A DNA stretch of 64,000 bases from positions 17,599,858-17,663,857 of the forward strand of contig CM025855.1 of NCBI GenBank assembly GCA_003952965.2, in the 5' to 3' direction. Of this stretch, positions 38,136-47,545 are shown one piece after another. Origin of the DNA: Morella rubra. Lineage: Eukaryota; Streptophyta; Magnoliopsida; Fagales; Myricaceae. The first letter of the stretch is position 1, and each line of letters begins with the position of its first letter. The translations under genes and the position numbers were made by a program. The notes beneath the pieces are model-generated. The model searched no databases and was not told where the DNA came from. It saw only the letters and a program-made list of their open reading frames with translations.

Positions 38136-40466
38136 CGTAATTTCATTTTTTTTTTTTTTTTGATAAGTAAATATATTCTGTAATTTCATATCACATTTGA
38201 ATCATACTCTAGTTTCTAAATATAAGAATTGTTGTATTGTTGCATCTGCAGCCTCTTATAAACATGTTCTGTATCGGTAACAGTGTTTCTAGAAAATTTC
38301 ATTTTGGAACATTGACCACCATTTGATTTTACCACACAAAGATATCAAATTCAAATTGGACTGAGTTTATAAACACTTTATCCTCTTGAACATCTCTAGT
38401 ATAGCAGATTCATTAAAAAGGTGGTCAGAACTACAAATTGTGCAGTTTAGTCATTGAAACATATAATAAAAGAGTCTCCGTCTTAAACTGTGCAATACCA
38501 AGAGAGAGTAACAAAGTTTAACAAGACACACTACCGAAAAAACCCCTTGCTGAAAAATAATGAGTCACACATTCATGTAAGTCACACATTTCCTTCTTAT
38601 TCATCAATATTCTTACATGCAGCATACGAACACCAGAGGAAAATTTGTGATCACGTCAGCAAAGGCATTAAGATATACATTGGTTACAATATATTGGGTG
38701 CACTACATATGGAAGAGACTGAACTTGAATATAATCATTTTCACAATGAGAGTAGCAGCAGCAAGGTTTAATCCTTTGATGGCATTGTTTAAGATTAAAT
38801 AATAACCAAAAAACAAAATGGATTAATAATAATAAAGTATAGACAAAATTGGACCAAAATGAAAAGGTCTCCAGTGTGTAAATAACATCAAAAAGTCAAC
38901 AAAAATGAAGAAAATGGTCATTTCTCCAGTTGAAATTGTAAGCAAAGATTTGATTTGAAAAGATGAAGATAGGCAGAAAAAAGAGGAACATACCCATATA
39001 ACATTGCATCATCATAAAGAGCCTCCCTTATCACAGGTAAAGGAGGGCGTACTTCATCTCCATCATTTTGTTCAACATTTACATTTCCAGTATCTTCTTC
39101 TAAGTTACTGTCAATAAACAAAAGCAGGATTTAAAAGATAAGCCAATACAATAAATATGGTTAAATTAACAATCGCTGGGCCACCTGCATCGAGTAAACA
39201 GCTTAACTTACCCAGCATTTTGTCCAGCCAAATAATTCATGTCTTCGGCAGGTGCAGAGTGTGATGATGGAACCACTGGGCCACCTTCATTGCCCACAAA
39301 AAACAGCTGAATAGCTTCCTCAAGCTTCCAACTTGTCGCCTGCTCCCACAAGAATCCACTATTGAGCTCCATAAGAGATGTACATACTAATGTTGAATCA
39401 ATCGTAGAACAACGGTAGGCAAGCAAAACAATAAGACAGTCTATATCTAAACCAAAACAATTCTTAAAAAAATGTTGAATCAATCGTAGAACAATGGTAG
39501 GCAAGCAAAACAATAAGACAGTCTATATCTAAACCAAAACAATTCTTAAAAAAATGTTGAATCAATCGTAGAACAATGGTAGGCAAGCAAAACAATAAGA
39601 CAGTCTATATCTAAACTAAAACAATTCTTAAAAAAATGTTGAATCAATCGTAGAATAATGGCGGGCAAGCAAAACAATAAGACTGCTACCTATTACGAAA
39701 AGCCTGAATAATGAAACGCATATCTCACTCAACACAGTCTATATCTAAACTAAAAAAATTCTTAAAAACATGTCAGTAAACCCAGTTAATGGTTAATACT
39801 TTAATTAGGATAGTTTACTTAAAAGAGCTTACAAAAATAGATCAACTAAAAGGGCTCCTAAATACTCAGATATATGGTTCCCTGCGCCGACAATCAACTC
39901 CCGGCGTGCAACATCTCAATAATTTAAAGCTGCATTACTGCCAGCAAGTCAGAAAATAAAATTAACTGGACGCTAAATCCTACATTAACACTGCTAAATT
40001 ATTTTTAGGAAGGGAAAAGAGGAGGGGGGAGGAAGAAAGAAAACACCGACCAGACCTACTCTTAGAACTCTCTGTCTCGTTGATTATCGATTTAAATACA
40101 AAAGAGACAAAAAAAAGACCACACTCCAACCTTCCATTTAGCCATCCCAAAAGACACAAACTTTCACAAACAAAACCCAATACCTTCCGCCCAAATTCCC
40201 ACCTCTTTCCAACCCTCAATAAACACGCAAATCAGAAATCTCCATTGAAACCCACAGATTCACTCGCCCAGGATCAGAGCTGCAAACATTATCAGAAAAC
40301 GACCGCGCGCGCAAGCGCGGGACAGGGGAGAGGGATAGAGAGTGCACAGAGATAAAATCCTAACCTGCAAGAACTGTCTAGCGGTATCGGCGGTCTGGCC
40401 AACGGCGATCTCTAAAAAAGACGAGACCATGCTCTGCTTATCCGTCGCAGAGAGTATCCCCTCCAT
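23779..40466 (-). CDS. PUX7: Plant UBX domain-containing protein, PUX7-like (UBA-UAS-UBX), ten coding exons
   Basis: This gene encodes a predicted CDC48/p97 adaptor that binds ubiquitylated substrates in nucleus or cytosol. Exons on the minus strand: 40365-40466, 39212-39339, 38994-39107, 30144-30333, 27689-27766, 27519-27587, 25806-25949, 25595-25697, 24224-24486, 23779-23943. All introns are GT-AG and phases agree up to exon 9 (397 codons). The ATG at 40466 has the context GCCATGG and starts MEGILSATDKQSMVSSF. Residues 1-47 are a UBA-like domain (through TSWKLEEAIQLFFVGNEGG). About 165-285 is a UAS thioredoxin-like domain (LYRPPFHLMF, LNRDTWANEAV, DSIPVVLVVDP). The UBX domain starts near residue 368 (SLLCRVGFRLPDGRRVQRNF). 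In exon 10 an extra base near 23921 and a missing base near 23880 shift about 40 nt; read literally, translation ends at TGA 23902-23904 after 410 residues, while the compensated frame gives 451 and ends at 23779. PUX7 rather than another PUX is by recall of the plant family. Confidence 0.92.
28841..29350. repeat. 255-bp perfect tandem duplication in intron 4
   Basis: The unit at 28841-29095 is repeated at 29096-29350 with no difference that I can see. Because 255 is a multiple of three, one minus-strand frame stays open across both copies, but the translated sequence looks like nothing known. It is intronic relative to the UBX gene. Confidence 0.93.
29743..29804. repeat. 31-bp tandem duplication in intron 4
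   Basis: Two identical 31-bp units starting CAGCCAAAGCAATATAC lie head to tail (29743-29773, 29774-29804). Confidence 0.93.
30520..32515 (+). pseudogene. Gypsy (chromovirus-type) integrase C-terminus and chromodomain, split by a LINE
   Basis: On the plus strand, antisense to the host gene, 30525-30650 reads TFYPQTGGQRERATQTLENM and then FKGHWIQYL, the end of a gypsy integrase core. It resumes at 31813 with NNYQESIGM, RCRSPL-like, KLRPRYIGPFDVL (about 32126), VHNVFHISM (about 32220) and a C-terminal chromodomain-like part with KVLWSHH and VTWEREDEM (about 32395-32455). A stop follows HVLEV at about 32289, and other stops and frameshifts occur, so it is dead. It lies in UBX intron 3. Confidence 0.88.
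30651..31796 (-). mobile_element. 5'-truncated L1-type LINE in the gypsy integrase
   Basis: A poly(T) run at 30651-30658 is the poly(A) tail of a minus-strand insertion. It is flanked by the 16-bp duplication ATTGGATCCAATACTT (30635-30650 and 31797-31812). The minus strand encodes the region after LINE RT: RQLSLYNQALLGKWFWRF (about 31790), GSGSRVHFWYDCWCG (about 31570), then a zf-RVT part with ISSPFLRVSFF-like and WCYFCRCDGESVNH segments (31389-31060). Frames change twice, so it is broken. Only the last about 1.1 kb of the LINE was inserted. Confidence 0.9.
32526..35361 (+). repeat. Gypsy LTR copy A (2.8 kb including a MITE)
   Basis: It begins TGTAATACCCCTACCC shortly after the chromodomain ORF and ends GTTATA just before a primer-site-like sequence at 35366. 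The part from 34256 to 35361 is repeated at 35396-36087. Without the MITE it is about 2.46 kb. The left border rests on the TG start and the position after the ORF. Confidence 0.7.
34911..35284. mobile_element. Harbinger-type MITE (374 bp) inside gypsy LTR copy A
   Basis: Ends read GAGCATATTTGTT and AAACAAACATCCCC and are flanked by TTAA on both sides (34907-34910, 35285-35288). The internal part is rich in CAAACTCCAATA-type repeats. The second LTR copy has the uninterrupted site at about 36010-36022 (ATTTTGAGATTC). Confidence 0.75.
35366..35377 (+). other. Gypsy primer-binding site, first copy
   Basis: TGGTATCAAAGC, one base different from the initiator tRNA-Met primer sequence, lies 4 bp after the end of LTR copy A. 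Confidence 0.7.
35378..36087 (+). repeat. Partial second gypsy LTR copy B
   Basis: From about 35396 it matches 34256-35361 of copy A without the MITE and ends AGGGGATGTTACA, directly before a second primer site. It lacks the first about 1.7 kb of the LTR. The join to the first primer site is at about 35380-35396. Confidence 0.78.
36092..36103 (+). other. Gypsy primer-binding site, second copy
   Basis: TGGTATCAGAGC is a perfect match to the initiator tRNA-Met primer sequence and lies 4 bp after LTR copy B. About 90 bp of 5' internal sequence follow before homology ends. Confidence 0.8.
36225..36430 (+). pseudogene. Short copia reverse transcriptase relic
   Basis: One frame at about 36292-36385 reads TNVKNVFFHGALNEEVHN, a stop, then SPPCL, matching the copia RT block usually seen as LDVKNAFLHGDL..EVYMEQPPGF. 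Nothing else of the element can be read with confidence, although 36430-37330 may be its decayed remainder. Confidence 0.55.
36431..38100. other. Intron 3 sequence, unclassified
   Basis: No coding domain or paired repeat was recognised on either strand. The pyrimidine-rich tract at about 37200-37300 resembles an LTR end (leader of a copia-like element), but no partner is present. Confidence 0.35.
38103..38134. repeat. (TA)n microsatellite
   Basis: An uninterrupted TA dinucleotide run of about 30 bp lies in intron 3. Confidence 0.95.
38147..38173 (-). mobile_element. Minute LINE/SINE tail insertion (27 bp) with 16-bp TSD
   Basis: A run of T followed by GATAAGTAAATA is bracketed by near-identical 16-bp copies of TATTCYGTAATTTCAT (38131-38146 and 38174-38189, one mismatch). 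The GATAAGTAA end resembles the end of the LINE at 30651 (GTAAGTAA). It looks like an insertion cut off almost at its poly(A) tail. Confidence 0.7.
39391..39684. repeat. 82-bp minisatellite, about 3.6 copies, intron 1
   Basis: Units start TGTTGAATCAATCGTAGAAC at 39391, 39473, 39555 and 39637, exactly 82 bp apart, with few changes. A further piece of the unit (CACAGTCTATATCTAAAC) recurs at about 39736-39775. Confidence 0.93.
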
Positions 40467-41469
40467 GGCTTTTTCTTTCCCACAGCTCCGATCTCTCTTT
40501 AGATTTTCAGATTTTCAACCAAAGAATGTCAAAACTACTAGTGAAGTTCAGAACGTCAAGGTGGTCTCTGATGCGCTACGAGACATTGAAGGCGTTCTGC
40601 CTTCTCACGACATCTGCTGAGAAACTGTTGAATGCTTTAAAGATTGATGAACTAAAGAGTTGTGCGGTGTCGTCGATAGCTGGGGCACTTGTTTGCACAG
40701 TAATGTGTAGTTGAAGATGTGCTGTAAGCTAGCCTCTACATGTAAAGCTATCGCCCACATGCCAAGTTTCCATCCCTTTGTTTTTTTTGTCAACACTTTT
40801 AACTATAGAGTCTTTTTAACACTTCCAACTCTTGTTTAAAGTTTTCAAAAATAATTTTTTAGTTTACAAAATGACAATTTTATCCTTATAATTTTTTTAT
40901 ATTAATTATTTTAAAAGGGTAAAATCTTAATTTTAACGTTTTTTAAATTCATTCGAAATTTAATTTTATTTATTTCCTTTGAAATAGTCAATCTCTTTTA
41001 ATTCGAAAAAAATTTGAAAAAGAAATAGTTTCAAAATTTGAAACGTTTATATTTTTGAAATTGTGTGCAACAGTTGCGAGTCTTCAAGGGCCAACGGTTG
41101 TTTTGAGTTTTGCATATTTCATTTACGCCATTGGAGGGAAAAGAGAGGAACTTCTTTTTTTCAACATTTTCGGCGTGGGCTTGTTTGGAAAAAGGTTTTG
41201 ATTTTAGTTTTTTATTCAAATTTCAAAATTTTAAGATTAAAATATTATTTTGTTTTAAGGGGGGGTTTTTGATGGATTAAGATTTGGATGTATTTATATT
41301 TTATTAAATTAAATATTATTAATTAATAGTTATTTAGATATTCAAAAAATAAAATAATTGAAAGAAATCAGAAAAATAAATAGAAAATAGTTTCATAGAT
41401 ACAAAAATTATAAACATAGATAAAATAAAAAAACTAATAAAACATATTTCTAAAATAAAAAGACCAAGC
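40467..41469 (-). promoter_or_regulatory. Upstream region and probable 5' UTR of the UBX gene
   Basis: About 330 bp of unique, moderate-GC sequence (40467-40800) lie directly upstream of the UBX start, then AT-rich sequence follows. No TATA box at a convincing distance is visible on the minus strand, so transcription may start from a TATA-less promoter. Short frames here on the plus strand are not supported as genes. Confidence 0.45.
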
Positions 41470-41472
41470 TAA

Positions 41473-41655
41473 GGTACTGTTTGTTTCCCCAATATTTTGG
41501 GGCATGAAAATTTCCAGCAAAACAAACACACTTCAAAATTTTTAACTTTTACACATACACACTTCACCTTTCACAAACCCCAATAAATCTCAATAAAGTA
41601 AAGATTCACAAAATTTCGGGAATATTCCCCAAAATTTTGGCAAACAAACACCCCC
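41473..41655. mobile_element. Harbinger-type MITE (183 bp), TSD TAA
   Basis: Ends GGTACTGTTTGTTT and AAACAAACACCCCC form an imperfect terminal inverted repeat, with TAA at 41470-41472 and 41656-41658. Internal sequence (CTTCACCTTTCACAAACCCC) is the reverse complement type of the MITE at 1653-1842. It lies about 1 kb upstream of the UBX gene. Confidence 0.82.
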
Positions 41656-41822
41656 TAAAAATCGTGCAACTTAAAAAAATAAAAAAATATAAATTAAAAA
41701 AATTTATTAAAACTTTCAAAAATACAAACTTAACAATAATTAGCAAATATAATCATTATCAAAATTATTACAAAAATAAAATAAAAATTTGATGAAATCT
41801 ACTAAAATAAGGATCAAAATTA

Positions 41823-42781
41823 TTCTGTAATCCGAATTTATGGGCTTCTACAAATTGTGATCATGTCTATTAACATATCACAATTGACCCCGAGATAATG
41901 AGATTGTTTTTGTGAAATCCTTTTGCTAACAATTATACGCTTATTTATCCTTCCACCATACTATATTCCACATGACCTAATAGGACTGGAATAATATCAC
42001 CGATTAAGTCTCTAGCTCATATAATTCTTAATTCTCAGTCTGTACTAGTTGGACTTCCAAAACTTTCCAAAATCATTTTCGCAAATATTTACTTCATATA
42101 TTAATAAGTAAAAACCGTGAAAACACTTTTCACAAAATCTCGCTAGGCAGCATTTTATGTGAGTCAACAATATACAGACATAATGAATATACTGCCTCAT
42201 CAAGAGACTGGTGGATTCCATATTGAGCAATTATACAAATTCACTTACTATGCACAAGGCCCAACCTTATCTGGAATATTTGATCTACGAAGATCATCAC
42301 CAAATGATTCAGTCAAAGCACAAGCACACAACAAGCAAACCTGCATAACTCTCTCAGTCTAAGGACAACATAAGCTAATTGTGCTGAATATCATTCTCTA
42401 CATCAGTGATCATTTCCAGAAGGTATTCATATTTGATCCGTTCAGTGCATGTACTCTTACATTGCACCCACTCGTCTGCTTAAGGTCACCACCTCAATGA
42501 CGGAGTCCATCATTCTATCTTATAGAGGCACAACGAGTGTAGACCTTATTTGTACATTATCATGTATCTCGGTCTAGAACAAAGTGAGTCAACAAGGATC
42601 CGAAAAGTCATACTCCCCGCCTCCGATTCATTAATCATTGGCCTGACTTTTCTACAATGTTGCTCAACAATATGACATCTAATGTCATTGCATGTACCCA
42701 AATAATATACAAGTGATTAATCAATAATATAATTATCTCATAATTATCAAAATGATTGGTTTTGAGGGCATACATCTAACA
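41823..42781 (-). repeat. Copia-4 3' LTR, outer 287 bp missing
   Basis: It matches 50333-51293 nearly base for base and starts (minus) TGTTAGATGTATGCCC. The part matching 50046-50332 is absent and unrelated AT-rich sequence lies beyond 41823. The tract ATCTCCCACTTGC at 42782-42794 is the polypurine tract. Confidence 0.92.
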
Positions 42782-42796
42782 ATCTCCCACTTGCAC

Positions 42797-43455
42797 TCAG
42801 AACCAATCAGACATGTACTTGACACCCATAGACTCTAAATGCTTCTCAAACACTTTCTGAGTCAACGGTTTAGTGAACAGGTCTGCGATGTTCTCAGCTG
42901 ATGCTATTTTAGCCATCACTACATCACCCCGACTCACAATGTCACGAATAAGATGAAATCTTCTTTCTATGTGTTTTGTCCTTTGATGAGCCCTAGGTTC
43001 CACCGCCTGTGCTATAGCACCATTGTTATCACAATAAATGGTGATCGGGGACTCAATCGAAAGGACAACCTCAAGCTCTTGTATGAATTTTCGTATCCAC
43101 ACAGCTTCCTTTGCAGCTTCGCTGGCAGCAACATATTCTGCCTCAGTGGTGGAGTCAGCAGTTGTGTTTGCTTAAAACTTCTCCAACTCACTGCTCCTTT
43201 ACCCAATGTAAACACAAATCCAGATGTAGATCTTCTATCATCAACATCTGATTGAAAATCTGAATCTGTGTATCCCTGGACAGTTAGCATATCCTCTCCA
43301 CCACACACTAGACAATAGTGTTTGGTTCTTCTCAAGTATTTGAGAACATGCTTGACTGCTGTCCAGTGCTCAGGGCCTGGGTCTGATTGATATCTACTCA
43401 CAACACTAACTGCATGACTGATATCTGGCCTTGTACAAAGCATTGCATACATGAG
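42797..43455 (-). pseudogene. Copia-4 RNase H
   Basis: [48 protein letters not shown] and ADLFTKPLT mark copia RNase H, ending SDWF before the polypurine tract. One frameshift near 43165 splits it into two frames; otherwise it is complete. Confidence 0.9.
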
Positions 43456-44305
43456 GCTTCCTACAGCAGAGCATAAGGAAACTTCCTCATCTTATCTCTC
43501 TCTTCCTGTGTCTTAGGAGACATCTTCTTGGAGAGATGAATATTATGCCTAAAGGGTAAAAAATTGGCATCCTGCTGCTGCCGTGCCAATATCTTGTCAA
43601 TGTAGTGGGCCTGTGAAAGCCCTAAAAGCCTCTTTTCTCGGTTTCTAAACACTTTGATCCCGAGAATGTAGGATGCTTCCCCGAGGTCTTTTATTGAAAA
43701 ATGGTTCGCTAACCATACTTTCACTGATGACATTGCACCGATGTCATTCCCCATGAGTAGAATATCGTCAACATAAAGAATAAGGAACATTACTGAACTC
43801 CCACTAATCCTCTTGTAAACACAAGATTCATCTATGTTTTGTGAGAAACCAAACGATTTGATCATCTCATCAAAACGGATGTTCCAGCAACGTGATGCCT
43901 ATTTTAGTCCATAAATGGATTTGTTCAGTTTGCACACTTTAGATTCTTGTCCAGGAGAAAAGAAACCTTCAGGTTGTTCCATATAAATCTCCTCTTGGAT
44001 GTACCCATTCAAAAATGCGGTTTTCACATCCATCTGCCAAATCTCATAATCATAATGAGCGGCGATTGACAATAGGATTCTAATGGACTTCATCATAGCT
44101 ACTGGTGAAAAGGTTTCCTCATAGTCAATACCATGTTTTTAGTATAACCTTTCGCAACCAGTCTAGCTTTGAAGGTCTCTACCTCTCCAGTAGGTCCTCG
44201 TTTTCTTTTGAACACCCATTTACAACCTATAGGCTTAATGCCTTCTGGTTGATCAACAAGGGTCCAGACCTCATTGGAGTACATGGAGTCCATTTCTAAT
44301 TCCAT
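43456..44305 (-). pseudogene. Copia-4 reverse transcriptase
   Basis: VWTLVDQPEGIKPIGCKW, FKARLVAKGYT, QMDVKTAFLNGYIQEEIY and the intact catalytic box ILYVDDILLMGND (about 43780) identify copia RT. Single-base changes break the frame near 44140, 43900 and 43460. The catalytic aspartates remain. Confidence 0.92.
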
Positions 44306-44307
44306 TG

Positions 44308-45300
44308 CTATCTTCCATGTGCTGCATCTTTGTCACTGATAGCCTCTTGGTAAGTATATGGATCATCATCCAACCCCTCCGATTGCATTTGATAAATCTC
44401 ATTTATCATGCCATATCTGATTGGAGGTTCACGAATTCTTTTACTGCGTCGAGGCTCTTGAGTTCTGAACTTTTCAGACTCATCAGTGGGTTCAGTTATA
44501 TCCCTTTCATTAATCTTATCTGCCACAGTTTCTGGTTCAGCCGATTGTTCGTCAAGAACAATCTCGCTTTTCCCATCACTTAGGCTGTACTCATCTTCCA
44601 GGAATATCGCATTCCTACTAACAATTACCTTTTGATCCTTTTGGTTATAAAAGTAATAACCAGTTGCTCTTTTGGGGTAACCCACAAACAAACATTTTTC
44701 AGTCCTTGACTCTAGCTTCCCCACGTCAAACTTTTTGACGTGAGCTGGGCATCCCCATACTCTCAAGTGTTTCAGACTTGGCTTTTTGCCAGTCCATAAC
44801 TCATATGGAGTATTAGGAACAGACTTAGTGGGTATCCTGTTTAGAATATAAACAGCTGTCTCTAAGGCATAACCCCAAAAATAAACAGGTAATTGTGACA
44901 TGCTCATCATTGACCGAACCATATCTAATAGTGTTCGGTTTCTTCTTTCTGCAACACCATTATGTTGTGGCGTAGCAGGGGGAGTCAACTGAGATATGAT
45001 GCCTTTCTCTCTGAGATGAGTTTGAAAATCCCTGAGAGATATTCGCCTCCTCTATCAGATCGGAGTATCTTAATACTCCTTTCCAGTTGATTCTCAACTT
45101 CACTCTGAAATTCTTTGAACTTTTCAAAGGATTCAGACTTGTGTTTCATCAGGTATATATAACCATACCTGGAATAATCATCAATGAAAAGTGATGAAAT
45201 ATGAGAACCCTCCTCTGGCTATGTGGTTAAAAGGACCACATACATAGTGTGAACTAACTCTAACAACTCTAGTTCCTTTTCCTTTAAAATGTTTGTTGGT
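44308..45300 (-). pseudogene. Copia-4 integrase, second copy (core and C-terminus)
   Basis: The core ([20 protein letters not shown]) is read at about 45225-45030 and continues as [51 protein letters not shown] and [15 protein letters not shown] to 44308. Relative to the first copy, about 136 bp encoding the zinc-binding pre-integrase segment are missing near 45315-45320. A frameshift lies near 44990. Confidence 0.9.
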
Positions 45301-45354
45301 CATCTTTCCTTCCTCTTGAGAGTTTTCACACTAGTATCAGCATCATTCTCTATA

Positions 45355-45810
45355 TTATTCACAAGAGTCCACAACATTGTCCAAAATATAAAGACCATCT
45401 ATCAGAGTACCAGATGCAAGAAACTGATTTTGAAACTTAATAACAAGTTTAGTATTAAAGACAAGTGAATATCCAGATATTCCAAGTTTTGAAACAGAAA
45501 TTAAGTTTCTACAACATTCTGGTACGTATAGACAATCTTTCAAAAGTAAAACTTTGTTTCGTTGTAGACTTAGGTGAAAAGTTCCTATGGCGGTCGCTGC
45601 AACACTTGCAGTCGTCCCCATCTTTAGGATGACTTCCCTTTCATCTAGTCTCCGAGTTTCTTTAAACCCCTGCAACATATTGCAGATATGAGACGTTGTG
45701 CTTGAATCGACACACCATGAATTTAATGGACCATCTATTAAATTCATTTCAATGACAAGCATACCTTCAGCAGGTTTCTTTTGCTTCAAAGAAGCAAGAT
45801 ACACAGCAAT
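45355..45810 (-). pseudogene. Copia-4 protease, second copy
   Basis: It reads WCVDSSTTSHICNML, VAATAIGTFHL and KDCLYVPECCRNLISVSKL. The active-site triplet is D-S-S rather than the D-S-G found in the first copy (VDSGTTSH at about 47445), a change that could reduce or abolish activity. Confidence 0.88.
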
Positions 45811-46590
45811 TCCTTTTCCAATGACCTGGTTTGCCGCAGTGGAAACAATTTCCCTTAGCCTTTTTATCCAGCTCGCTCTTGTCCTCCTTCTTTGCCTTTG
45901 AGCTAGGCTGAGACCTTTTCTTTTTCTTAAATTTCTTACCTTTGGGTTTGATTCCAGAGGCAGAGCTGCCTTTTGACTTGTCCATTATCATCAGAGAACC
46001 TTTCTCCTTTTTGATAAGTTCTTCAGCTGCTTGCAACATATTGAGCAGTTCTGACAAAGTCACAAGCATCTTGTTCATATTATAATTTAATACAAACTGG
46101 TTGAACGATTTAGGCAGAGATGCCAATACCGCTCCAACCTTGGTCTCGCCGTCAATTTCTACGCCTAGTGTCTCCAGTTTTGTGATGAAAGATATCATCT
46201 TCAGGACATGTTCCCGAACTGGTGCACCTTCCACCATTTTGGTGGTCATCAGCAGTTTCATAACTTGCTGGCGTGCAGAACGACTTTGCTCTCCGAATAG
46301 CTCTGGAGATATACAAGTATCTCTTTAGCTGTTGCTATGCCCTCGCATTGCTTTTGCAATAAGTTGGACATAGATGCCAACATATAACAATGAGCTAATT
46401 CATCCGCCTCATGCCACTTTTCAAAAACAACTCTTTGTTCTTGAGTAGCATCGGCTAAGGCAAGCTGAGGAGTCTCCTCTCTGAGGACATGAGCTATTTT
46501 ATCCACAGTGTACTATCATAAGATTTCTCTTCCAGTCAAGGAAGTTTGGCCCAGTCAGTTTGTTATCATCTAGGATTCTAGATAATGGGT
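45767..46590 (-). pseudogene. Copia-4 gag, second copy
   Basis: The copy starts at NPLSRILDDNK (about 46588) without the ATG of the first copy and runs through the VLKMISFITKLETLGV region to the CCHC knuckle CFHCGKPGHWKRNC (about 45845-45804). Frameshifts lie near 46510 and 46260. It is nearly identical to 47500-48328. Confidence 0.9.
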
Positions 46591-47098
46591 TACATATTGA
46601 GCAGTTCTGACAAAGTCATCCCCTGAGAGATATTCACCTCCTCTATCAGATCGGAGTATCTTAATACTCCTTTCCAGTTGATTCTCAACTTCACTCTGAA
46701 ATTCTTTGAACTTTTCAAAGGATTCAGACTTGTGTTTCATCAGGTATATATAACCATACCTGGAATAATCATCAATGAAAGTGATGAAATATGAGAACCC
46801 TCCTCTGGCTATGTGGTTAAAAGGACCACATACATTAGTGTGAACCAACTCTAACAACTCTGTGGCTCTAGTTCCTTTTCCTTTAAAAGGTTCTTGGTCA
46901 TCTTTCCTTGCAAGCAAGGCTCGCATATTGGGTAGGCTCAATCTTCAAAAGGTCTAACGGCCCATCCCTTACTAATCTGTTGATCCTATCCAGATTAGCA
47001 TGACCAAGTCTTAGATGCCACAAGTAAGTGGGATTGACATCCCTCTTCCTCTTGAGAGTTTTCACACTAGTATCAGCATCATTCTCTATATTATTCAC
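46570..47098 (-). pseudogene. Copia-4 integrase, first copy (N-terminal half only)
   Basis: The zinc segment YLWHLRLGHANLDRINRLV is intact at about 47032. After a frameshift at about 46920, the core reads GFSYFITFIDDYSRYGY and [13 protein letters not shown] and then switches at about 46620 into foreign sequence: a 27-bp piece of gag followed by the start of the second gag. The catalytic core is therefore incomplete. Confidence 0.9.
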
Positions 47099-47299
47099 AA
47101 AGTCTACAACATTTCCAAAATATAAAGACCATCTATCAGAGTACCAGATGCAAGAAACTGATTTTGAAACTTAATAACAAGTTTAGAATTAAAGACAAGT
47201 GAATATCCAGATATTCCAAGTTTTGAAACAAAAATTAAGTTTCTACAACATTCTGGTACGTATAGACAATCTTTCAAAATTAAAACTTTGTTTCATTGT

Positions 47300-47545
47300 A
47301 GACTTAATGAAAAGTTCCTATGGTGGTTGCTGCAACACTTGCAGTCGTCCCCATCTTTAGGATGACTTCCCCTTCATCTAGTCTCCGAGTTTCTTTAAAC
47401 CCCTGCAACATATTGCAGATATGAGACGTTGTGCCTGAATCGACACACCATGAATTTAATGGACCATCTATTAAATTCATTTCAATGACAAGCATACCTT
47501 CAGCAGGTTTCTTTTGCTTCAAAGAAGCAAGATACACGGCAATTC
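47300..47545 (-). pseudogene. Copia-4 protease, first copy
   Basis: It follows the first gag and carries the canonical active-site sequence VDSGTTSHICN. The frame continues to about 47304 and then breaks by an indel near 47305 relative to the second copy. Confidence 0.87.

Noticed and set aside
40526-40714. 62-codon plus-strand frame just upstream of the UBX start
   Set aside because: It overlaps the probable 5' UTR and promoter of the UBX gene and has no protein features.
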